DNA of 11,988 nt from HyVt-560 sp964577195 (GTDB lineage: Bacteria > Pseudomonadota > Gammaproteobacteria > UWMA-0217). The position numbers and the translations under genes are program-made. Shown here piece by piece: positions 6,913-11,988 of this stretch. Under the pieces are notes generated by a model that did not search any database, was not told the DNA's origin, and worked only from the letters and a program-made list of their open reading frames with translations. Location of the stretch: NCBI GenBank assembly GCA_964577195.1, contig CAZNYF010000088.1, positions 1 to 11,988 of the forward strand, written 5' to 3'. How positions within the stretch are numbered: the first letter of the stretch is position 1; the number at the start of each line of letters is the position of its first letter.

Positions 6913-7012
6913 NNNNNNNNNNNNNNNNNNNNNNNNNNNNNNNNNNNNNNNNNNNNNNNNNNNNNNNNNNNNNNNNNNNNNNNNNNNNNNNNNNNNNNNN
7001 NNNNNNNNNNNN
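6913..7012. other. assembly gap (100 N)
   Basis: Exactly 100 N, the conventional placeholder for a scaffold gap of unknown length. The true distance, and even the adjacency of the two sides, is not established by this sequence. Confidence 0.98.
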
Positions 7013-7045
7013 CTTGTTTGTTACGTGTGGAAAAAGGTGTGGAAG

Positions 7046-7075
7046 TTGTTGAGTCGGGGTTTGTTGTTATACAAT
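7046..7075 (+). promoter_or_regulatory. candidate mazEF promoter with overlapping operator
   Basis: TTGTTG (7046-7051) and TACAAT (7070-7075) are spaced by 18 bases, a plausible sigma-70 promoter about 30 bases before the mazE start. The -10 is overlapped by the small palindrome TTGT-TAT-ACAA (7064-7074), a sensible place for MazE or MazEF autorepression. The assignment is by position and form only. Confidence 0.45.
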
Positions 7076-7103
7076 AGTAAAATATTAATACTGGAGATCA
7101 GGT

Positions 7104-7370
7104 ATGACATCGATCGCTATTCGACAGTCAGGTGGCGCTAATATTGTCAGTATTCCCAAAGCCATTGTGAAAACACTGGGTCTGGATGTCGGATCTAAAC
7201 TGGACTTAACTCTGGAAGATAACCGGATAATACTGACACCTGTAGACGATAGACTCACACTAGAAGTGCTTTTAGCGGACAGTCCAAAAGAATGTTTCAA
7301 GATTACAGAGGAAGACCGGGAATGGATTGATGCTGTGCCAGTAGGACAAGAAATTAATGTACACCCCTGA
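7104..7370 (+). CDS. mazE: MazE-type antitoxin (AbrB-fold)
   Basis: 88-residue antitoxin of a type II toxin-antitoxin pair. Residues 1-50 are a swapped-hairpin AbrB/MazE DNA-binding domain (IAIRQSGGANIVSIPKAIVKTLGLDVGSKLDL...NRIILTPV), which should bind the operon promoter as a dimer. The acidic C-terminal half (about 52-88) would be the flexible segment that wraps the toxin and blocks its RNA-binding groove. GGAG at 7093-7096 lies seven bases before the ATG. The gene overlaps mazF by 14 bases, which suggests translational coupling. The pair lies next to an assembly gap and repeats, as is common for mobile toxin-antitoxin modules. Confidence 0.9.
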   Translation: MTSIAIRQSGGANIVSIPKAIVKTLGLDVGSKLDLTLEDNRIILTPVDDRLTLEVLLADSPKECFKITEEDREWIDAVPVGQEINVHP

Positions 7371-7683
7371 AAAAGGCGACATCGTCTGGTTCGACTTTGA
7401 TCCCAGTGCCGGAAGGGAAATCATGAAGCGCCGTCCGGCTTTTGTAATCTCTAGAAGCCTTTTTAACCAGCACACCGGATTTGCTGTTGTTGCCCCTGTT
7501 ACCAGCACCGTCAGAGGAATGAAGCTTGAAGTGGTACTGGAAGGTCTCTCAACAAAAGGGGCCGTACTCATTCACCAAATGAAGTCTCTGGACTATAAAA
7601 ACAGGGATGTGACATTAATAGAAAAAGCACCAAAATCCATAGTCAAGCAAGTGACTGAATTGGCTATTGCTATCATCCGTTAG
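7357..7683 (+). CDS. mazF: MazF-type mRNA interferase toxin
   Basis: 108-residue endoribonuclease toxin of the PemK/MazF family, which cuts single-stranded RNA at short specific sequences and stops growth when the antitoxin is degraded. Visible family features: GDIVWFDFDPSAGREIMKRRP (7-27), with Glu21 and Arg26 at the positions of E. coli MazF Glu24 and Arg29; the strand AVVAPVTST (43-51), with the conserved Thr; KLEVVLEG; and the VLIHQMKSLDYKNR strand. Length and order of strands are complete, so the toxin should be functional. The ATG at 7357 lies inside the mazE coding end. The recognition sequence cannot be told from the protein. Confidence 0.93.
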   Translation: MYTPEKGDIVWFDFDPSAGREIMKRRPAFVISRSLFNQHTGFAVVAPVTSTVRGMKLEVVLEGLSTKGAVLIHQMKSLDYKNRDVTLIEKAPKSIVKQVTELAIAIIR

Positions 7684-7725
7684 CCCATTTTACTTGTAAG
7701 TGTTGAGGGCGTTTCGGCTGGCAAT

Positions 7726-7809
7726 CGGTGTAATCGCTTCGCATTACCCTACCGGCTATCCAGACGCAGGATGTGCTGAGTGGTGCGAAGCGCATCAAGA
7801 GCATCCGAC
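7726..7809. repeat. REP/BIME-like composite hairpins
   Basis: Two palindromic units side by side. First: CGGTGTAAT, loop CGCTTCGC, then ATTAC and ACCG (7726-7754), with a CCT bulge. Second: GGATG (7770-7774) pairing with CATCC (7805-7809) around TGCG-AAG-CGCA. The wording GGATGTGCTGAG...GCGAAGCGCATC resembles dispersed intergenic repeats found in many gammaproteobacterial genomes. Multi-copy status cannot be shown from one window. Confidence 0.5.
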
Positions 7810-7844
7810 GGGGAGCCTCTCATTTATCAAAAATTGAACGGAGA

Positions 7845-7887
7845 TGAAGCTTTAGCTTCACTTTTGCGTGTGTCGTGAGGCTAAAGC
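7845..7887. repeat. overlapping alternative hairpins, possible bidirectional terminator
   Basis: TGAAGC-TTTA-GCTTCA (7845-7860) is a perfect six-base stem followed by CTTTT. Part of it, GCTTTAGCTTCA (7849-7860), can instead pair with TGAGGCTAAAGC (7876-7887) at 11 of 12 positions. It sits between the convergent mazF and adhesin remnant, where a shared terminator would be useful. It may equally be another REP-type element. Confidence 0.45.
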
Positions 7888-7946
7888 CGCATCGAAGGCA
7901 ACATCACCACTCATATTCCGCTTGGTCATCATTAAAGTCCTCCGTT

Positions 7947-9193
7947 TTAATACACGGTAAAGTAGACCGTTCTCACAAAGGTTTCTCCACTGTGGCTAAG
8001 CGTTAGCGTAATCACAGTGGTGCCGGTTGCTTGCGAGACGGTGCGGATGGGAATTGCTGTGATCTGATTGTGATAGTCGGCAAAGGTTAATTCGGTATCA
8101 AAATCACCCACGGTAATCACATCATCCCGGTCGGTGCTAATGCTTAAACTCATGGTTTTATCAGCACTGTTATCAATCGCGAAGTTGAGATGAGCAAGGG
8201 CGAAATCGTGCGGGACATAGCGGCTGCTAATGGTTAGATCGATGATTTGTAAGCCTGCTTCACCAACTGCCACATAAGCGGTTTGACCATCACTGGAGAG
8301 GCTGACGCTCTGTGCAAAATCTGCGGTATCCAAACCACCAATCACGGCAGAATCATATTGCCGAGCATTGAATGAGGTGATTTCTTCGGCATCCGTCACG
8401 TTAATGACTACCACCACAGCACTACTTTCCCCCACCAAATTGACCGCAATCACCTCTAGCTCATAACGACTTTGCGCACTGAAATTCAGCTTTGCAATTA
8501 GCGTAATGGTTCCCTGTTGATCAATACTAAAGGTGCTTTCATTACTTAACCGGTAGGACTGAATACCCCCTTCACTGCCGGGTGCTTCCAGAATGCTGCC
8601 AACCCAGTGCCGAGTGCGGTTCTTGCGCCAATCTCGGTTTCAAAAGCAATGAGTACAGGAACCGTATCAATCACATTGATGATCTCAATAACCACCTGAT
8701 TCTCTTCACTTTTACCGGCTGTATTTTCTGCTATCGCTAACAGGCTGTAATTTGTTAGGGACTCATAATCCAATGTTGCCGCCGCTGCAACGCTAATGGT
8801 TCCATCCGGGTTAACGGTAAAGTTTTCACTGCTAGACCCCGACAGCGTGATAGCGGTAATGTCGCTATCCCCAGTTTCTGTGAATGTCATTTTTCCAACC
8901 ATGGTTCCGGCCTGGGAATTCTCTTCCACACCCCCGCTAAAATCCGTCAGGACAGGTTTGACATCGGCAATATCTTCTATAGTGATCGTCACGCTGGCGC
9001 TGTCACTACTGCTGCTATCGTTACTGGCGATGGCGGTCAGTTGATAGCTCGGCTGTGTTTCAAAATCAATGCTTGCGGTTAACGCTACATTGCCGCTGTT
9101 ATCGACACTGAACAATTCAGCGCCTTCACCTGATAGCGTGAATTGAGTTGCCGTTCTCAATACGTCAGAGCCTACGTACGAGGTTTTTATCAG
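7947..9193 (-). pseudogene. 5'-truncated, frameshifted cadherin-repeat surface protein
   Basis: A remnant of a large secreted or surface adhesin read on the minus strand. About 9178-8650 encodes a partial and then a complete cadherin-like repeat (FTLSGEGAELFSVDNSGNVAL, ITIEDIADVKPVL, FTVNPDGTISVAA, LDYESLTNYSLLAIAEN). A one-base loss near 8603-8605 breaks the frame. In the next frame a third repeat continues (GSILEAPGSEGG, FSIDQQGTITLIAKLNF, RYELEVIAVNLVGES), then one LVIVD-like beta-propeller motif (GLQIIDL region, 8232-8342) and an unassigned beta-rich tail ending at TAA 7947-7949. There is no signal peptide or start. The open frame continues upstream to 9268, but that part is antisense to the SRP RNA and not protein-like. 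Such repeats bind calcium and mediate cell contact when intact; this copy is probably not functional. The exact upstream border is uncertain. Confidence 0.75.
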
Positions 9194-9194
9194 G

Positions 9195-9200
9195 TATACT
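9195..9200 (+). promoter_or_regulatory. -10 box of the ffs promoter
   Basis: TATACT lies six bases before the G (9206) where the SRP RNA probably starts. The GC-rich GCCGCG between it and the start resembles the discriminator of stringently controlled stable-RNA promoters. No good -35 is visible at 16-18 bases' spacing, where the sequence reads CTACGTACG. Confidence 0.55.
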
Positions 9201-9205
9201 GCCGC

Positions 9206-9310
9206 GTTCCTGCATCGGTTCCTCCGCGACGATAAACTGCGAACCCCGCCAGGCCCGGAAGGGAGCAACGGTAGTGATGGACTCGGGCGCCGGAGTGTGG
9301 CTGATGCAGG
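9206..9310 (+). ncRNA. ffs: SRP RNA (4.5S RNA)
   Basis: Small bacterial signal-recognition-particle RNA, the partner of Ffh in co-translational targeting of membrane proteins. The domain IV core CAGGCCCGGAAGGGAGCA (9250-9267) is nearly identical to the E. coli core, with the GGAA tetraloop at 9257-9260. Flanking GGTTCCTCCGCGACGATAAACTGCGAACC and AACGGTAGTGATGGACTCGGG align with the 5' and 3' strands of known 4.5S RNAs. The ends are closed by CCTGCATC (9209-9216) pairing with GATGCAGG (9303-9310). The length of about 105 is close to the E. coli 114. Placement just before dnaX is seen in several gammaproteobacteria. The exact 5' end is inferred from the -10 box. Confidence 0.95.
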
Positions 9311-9320
9311 TTCTATTTTT
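9303..9320 (+). terminator. ffs: ffs 3' stem plus T-tract
   Basis: The 3' strand of the closing stem, GATGCAGG, is followed by TTCTATTTTT, a plausible intrinsic terminator that uses the RNA's own terminal helix. Read-through into dnaX cannot be excluded. Confidence 0.5.
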
Positions 9321-9407
9321 AGAGATGCCCTATATTTTTGATCCCTTCTTTTTTATGCTGCAAAATTTTCGGTTGATATCGTGACTGACAGGTAGCATTC
9401 TCTCTCT

Positions 9408-11054
9408 ATGAGTTATCAAGTTCTGGCGCGTAAATGGCGCCCTGCTAATTTTGAAGAAATCGTCGGTCAGGAGCATGTGCTGCGTGCGATGATTAATGCG
9501 CTGGATTCACAGCGATTGCATCATGCCTATCTGTTCACCGGCACTCGCGGTGTGGGTAAAACTACATTGGCGCGGATTTTGGCGAAGTGTCTTAATTGCG
9601 AAGCGGGTATCAGCTCCAAACCTTGCGGCAGCTGCCCTGCCTGTACCGAGATTGCCGAAGGTCGGTTTGTCGATTTGATCGAGGTTGATGCGGCCTCGCG
9701 TACCAAGGTAGATGATACCCGCGAGTTGCTTGATAATGTGCAGTATGCACCTTCTGCGGGTCGCTTTAAGGTCTATCTGATAGACGAAGTTCACATGCTC
9801 TCCAAGCATAGTTTTAACGCGCTGTTAAAAACGCTGGAAGAGCCGCCTCCGCATGTGAAGTTTTTGCTCGCAACAACGGACCCGCAAAAACTCCCGGTCA
9901 CGGTGCTATCGCGCTGTCTGCAATTTAATCTCAAACGGGTGCCGGAAGATTTGATTACCGCGCATTTGCAGAAGTTGCTGAAAGCTGAGTCGATTGAATT
10001 TGATGTGGCTGCACTGCGGCATCTTGCACATGCTGCGGAAGGCAGTCTGCGTGATGCTTTGAGCTTGCTGGATCAGGGTATTGCCTTTGGCAATGGCGAG
10101 GTCAGGGATGCCGATATCGGGCAGATGCTGGGTTCTATTTCGCGTACCCATTTGAATTCACTGATGGCTGCGGTTGCTTCTGGTGATGCCAATCGGGTCA
10201 TGAGCGATGTGGCGGAGCTGGCAGCACTTTCTCCAGATTATGATGCTGTGTTGGCGGCGATGATCACTTTGTTACACGATCTGGCATTGTCTCAGCATGT
10301 TCCCGATAGTCTGGAATTGCATGGGCTGGACGTGAATGAGCTGAGTGAAATTGCGGCGCAGATGCTGCCTCAAGACATCCAGCTCTATTACGAAATCGCC
10401 GTGCGAGCACGACGAGATTTGTCGTTGATACCCGATCCTCGACACGGACTGGAAATGGCATTGTTGCGAATGTTGGCATTCAAGCCCGCCAGCGGTGGTG
10501 CTCGGCAAAAAGCGTTGCCGGCAAAGCAGCCCGTTGCAGCATCACCATCAGCACCGGCAATGAATAAGCTCGCACAGTCAGCGTCACCGCAATCAGCTTC
10601 CTCTCAACCAGCAATGGTGCCACCACTGGCCGTTGTTGCAGAGCCGCCGTCAGCAGCAGCTTCTCCGGCATCTCAAGGTGAGGGCTGGGATTCATTGGTG
10701 CCAAAGCTAGGTTTGAGCGGCATGGCAAAAGCTTTTGTCAGTCACTGCACCATGACCGAACAGAGCGATAGCGCAATCACACTGACACTCGAAAAACGCC
10801 ATGAATCGCTGCGTACAGATTCCGTTTTTAATAAAGTGGAAACGGCATTGTCAGATCATTTTGGCAAACCAATGAGTTTGCAGGTTGCATTTAGCGAAGC
10901 CAATCTGTCATCTCCCGCACAGAAGCAGCGTCAGCAGCAAGAAAGACATCAACTGGAAGCGGAAGCGTCCATTGCATCTGATCCGGTGGTGGAAGAGATA
11001 CAAAATCAGTTTGGCGCTGCTATCATACCCGGATCAATAACACCCAAACCATGA
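9408..11054 (+). CDS. dnaX: DNA polymerase III subunit tau (DnaX)
   Basis: 548-residue AAA+ clamp-loader subunit that loads the beta clamp and, through its tail, couples polymerase and helicase at the fork. In order: the conserved opening MSYQVLARKWRP; Walker A GTRGVGKT (45-52); zinc-binding Cys64, Cys73, Cys76 and Cys79; Walker B LIDEVH (124-129); sensor 1 LLATTDPQ (153-160); the SRC arginine-finger motif (168-170); and sensor 2 GSLRDALSLLDQ. A Pro/Ala/Ser/Gln-rich linker (about 366-425) leads to a tau-type C-terminal domain (about 426-515) that should bind the polymerase alpha subunit. It is shorter than E. coli tau (643), mainly because of the linker. No A-AAA-AAG slippery heptamer is seen, so an E. 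coli-type gamma form is doubtful. Shine-Dalgarno is weak (AGG at 9390-9392); the start is fixed by homology. First gene of dnaX-ybaB-recR. Confidence 0.96.
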   Translation: MSYQVLARKWRPANFEEIVGQEHVLRAMINALDSQRLHHAYLFTGTRGVGKTTLARILAKCLNCEAGISSKPCGSCPACTEIAEGRFVDLIEVDAASRTKVDDTRELLDNVQYAPSAGRFKVYLIDEVHMLSKHSFNALLKTLEEPPPHVKFLLATTDPQKLPVTVLSRCLQFNLKRVPEDLITAHLQKLLKAESIEFDVAALRHLAHAAEGSLRDALSLLDQGIAFGNGEVRDADIGQMLGSISRTHLNSLMAAVASGDANRVMSDVAELAALSPDYDAVLAAMITLLHDLALSQHVPDSLELHGLDVNELSEIAAQMLPQDIQLYYEIAVRARRDLSLIPDPRHGLEMALLRMLAFKPASGGARQKALPAKQPVAASPSAPAMNKLAQSASPQSASSQPAMVPPLAVVAEPPSAAASPASQGEGWDSLVPKLGLSGMAKAFVSHCTMTEQSDSAITLTLEKRHESLRTDSVFNKVETALSDHFGKPMSLQVAFSEANLSSPAQKQRQQQERHQLEAEASIASDPVVEEIQNQFGAAIIPGSITPKP

Positions 11055-11061
11055 GGCAACT

Positions 11062-11379
11062 ATGAAAGGTGGACTAGGCAACATCATGAAACAGGCACAG
11101 AAAATGCAGGCGGATATGATGAAAGCGCAGGAAGAGCTGGCGCAAATTGAAGTCACCGGCGAGTCGGGTGCAGGTATGGTGAAGGTTGTGATGACCGGTA
11201 AGCACGAAATTCGTCGCATCAAAATTGATGATGAATTGCTCGGTGATGATAAGGATATGCTTGAAGATATGATTGCCGCAGCATTTAATGATGCTGTGCA
11301 CAAGGTTGAATCTACAACCAAAGAAAAAATGTCCGGATTAAGTGCCGGATTACCAGCCGGGATGAATCTGCCATTTTAG
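11062..11379 (+). CDS. ybaB: YbaB/EbfC nucleoid-associated protein
   Basis: 105-residue member of the YbaB/EbfC family, small dimeric DNA-binding proteins of the nucleoid. Family features: MKGGLGNIMKQAQKMQADMMKAQEEL opening helix, the GESGAGMVKVVMTGKHEIRRIKID strands, and LLGDDKDMLEDMIAAAFNDA in the second helix, followed by a Gly-rich end. The ATG lies seven bases after the dnaX stop, and GAGG (11053-11056) overlaps that stop, so translation is probably coupled. It is placed between dnaX and recR as in most proteobacteria; its exact role in repair or chromosome organisation is not settled for the family. Confidence 0.95.
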   Translation: MKGGLGNIMKQAQKMQADMMKAQEELAQIEVTGESGAGMVKVVMTGKHEIRRIKIDDELLGDDKDMLEDMIAAAFNDAVHKVESTTKEKMSGLSAGLPAGMNLPF

Positions 11380-11391
11380 GGCGTTGATTCG

Positions 11392-11988
11392 ATGAGTGAG
11401 ACGCCGCTGCTAAATCGCCTGATTGATTCATTGCGATGCTTACCCGGAGTCGGGCCAAAAACAGCTCAGAGAATGGCGTTCCATTTGCTGGAGCGGGATC
11501 GCAGTGGCGCGACGCTACTGGCGACCACCATGCAACAAGCGGTTGAGCAAATCGGTCAGTGCAGCGAATGTCGAACACTGACTGAAAAAGTGGTGTGTAA
11601 TATTTGCAGTAATCCTGCCAGAGATCCGGGGTTACTGTGCATCGTTGAGCATCCTACCGATGTCATCGCCATCGAAGCATCGACTCAATACCGGGGGTTC
11701 TACTTTATTTTGATGGGACGACTCTCACCACTGGATGGGATCGGGCCAGAAGAACTCGGTTTTGACAGTTTGGAAAAACGCCTTGCGAACGGCGAAATTA
11801 AAGAGTTAATTCTGGCAACCAATCCAACCGTTGAAGGTGAGGTCACCGCCAACTATATTCACGAAATGGCTCGTCACGCAGGTGTACAAACCAGCAGAAT
11901 CGCCCACGGCGTACCTTTTGGCGGCGAGCTGGAATATGTTGATGGACAGACTCTGGCGCATGCGTTTGATGGTCGTACCAACTACTAG
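11392..11988 (+). CDS. recR: recombination mediator RecR
   Basis: 198-residue RecR, complete, ending at TAG on the last bases of the window. With RecO (and RecF) it loads RecA onto SSB-coated single-stranded DNA during gap repair. A helix-hairpin-helix lies near 10-30 (SLRCLPGVGPKTAQRMAFHLL). The four zinc cysteines are Cys57, Cys60, Cys69 and Cys72. A Toprim domain (about 80-175) includes IVEHPTDVIAIE and ILATNPTVEGEVTANYI, followed by the conserved SRIAHGVPFGGELEYVDGQTLAHA. The start is 12 bases after the ybaB stop with an AGGG (11378-11381). It is the last gene of the dnaX-ybaB-recR operon and shows no departures from the family. Confidence 0.97.
   Translation: MSETPLLNRLIDSLRCLPGVGPKTAQRMAFHLLERDRSGATLLATTMQQAVEQIGQCSECRTLTEKVVCNICSNPARDPGLLCIVEHPTDVIAIEASTQYRGFYFILMGRLSPLDGIGPEELGFDSLEKRLANGEIKELILATNPTVEGEVTANYIHEMARHAGVQTSRIAHGVPFGGELEYVDGQTLAHAFDGRTNY

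Larger units (their letters stand above)
7684..7946. other. intergenic region with REP-like hairpins
   Basis: 263 bases between the mazF stop and the end of the adhesin remnant. No gene is seen. It contains the two repeat blocks listed separately. Confidence 0.6.

Noticed and set aside
7015..7077. Open frame from the gap ending LLRVEKGVEVVESGFVVIQ-stop, as the tail of a gene lost in the gap
   Set aside because: Only about 20 residues, no recognisable family, and it runs through the likely mazEF promoter. It is possible but unsupported.
6913..7141. Open frames spanning the N run
   Set aside because: They cross 100 unknown bases and have no real sequence support.
9194..9268. N-terminal extension of the adhesin frame (MLPSGPGGVRSLSS...)
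   Set aside because: This part is antisense to the SRP RNA and its promoter and has no signal peptide or repeat-like sequence; it is open by chance.
10506..10516. CAAAAAG in dnaX as a programmed -1 frameshift site for a gamma subunit
   Set aside because: It has five A residues in frame CAA AAA GCG, not the A-AAA-AAG heptamer. A -1 shift would add about 18 residues before a TAA, and no clear stimulatory stem or upstream SD was seen.

Overview
The window looks like a chromosomal piece of a free-living gammaproteobacterium of moderate GC. The evidence is the ffs-dnaX-ybaB-recR order, an AmpG-type permease, a Xth/ExoA-type exonuclease III, a CRP-type palindrome and GGDEF-EAL signalling. The gene styles fit Cellvibrionales or a relative, but that placement is only an inference. 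A run of exactly 100 N (6913-7012) is a scaffold gap, so the two sides need not be adjacent in the genome.

Left part (1-3600): the tail of an unidentified upstream gene is followed by a small coiled-coil lipoprotein and a WecG/TagA/CpsF glycosyltransferase, probably the end of a surface or exopolysaccharide cluster. The glycosyltransferase overlaps tail-to-tail with an ampG-like muropeptide permease on the minus strand. An intergenic stretch with a possible mini-ORF and a near-perfect 16-bp inverted repeat leads into a hexapeptide-repeat acyltransferase.

Middle part (3614-6912): an exonuclease III gene on the minus strand and a membrane-bound GGDEF-EAL (cyclic di-GMP) gene on the plus strand diverge from a 428-bp intergenic region. 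That region carries a perfect TGTGA-N6-TCACA palindrome with a -10-like box at class II spacing, then an AT-rich leader ending in two hairpins that share two bases. A HIT-family (HinT-like) gene follows and ends just before the gap.

Right part (7013-11988): after the gap comes a mazEF toxin-antitoxin pair with a promoter/operator candidate, then a cluster of REP-like hairpins. Next is a minus-strand remnant of a large cadherin-repeat surface protein, broken by a one-base frameshift and missing its 5' end. It stops almost exactly at the promoter of the SRP RNA gene (ffs). The housekeeping set ffs, dnaX, ybaB/ebfC and recR completes the window; recR is complete and ends on the last base.

No wholly new multi-gene system is evident. 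The most rewarding leads are the CRP-site, long-leader and hairpin arrangement before the GGDEF-EAL gene, and the truncated adhesin fused to the ffs promoter.
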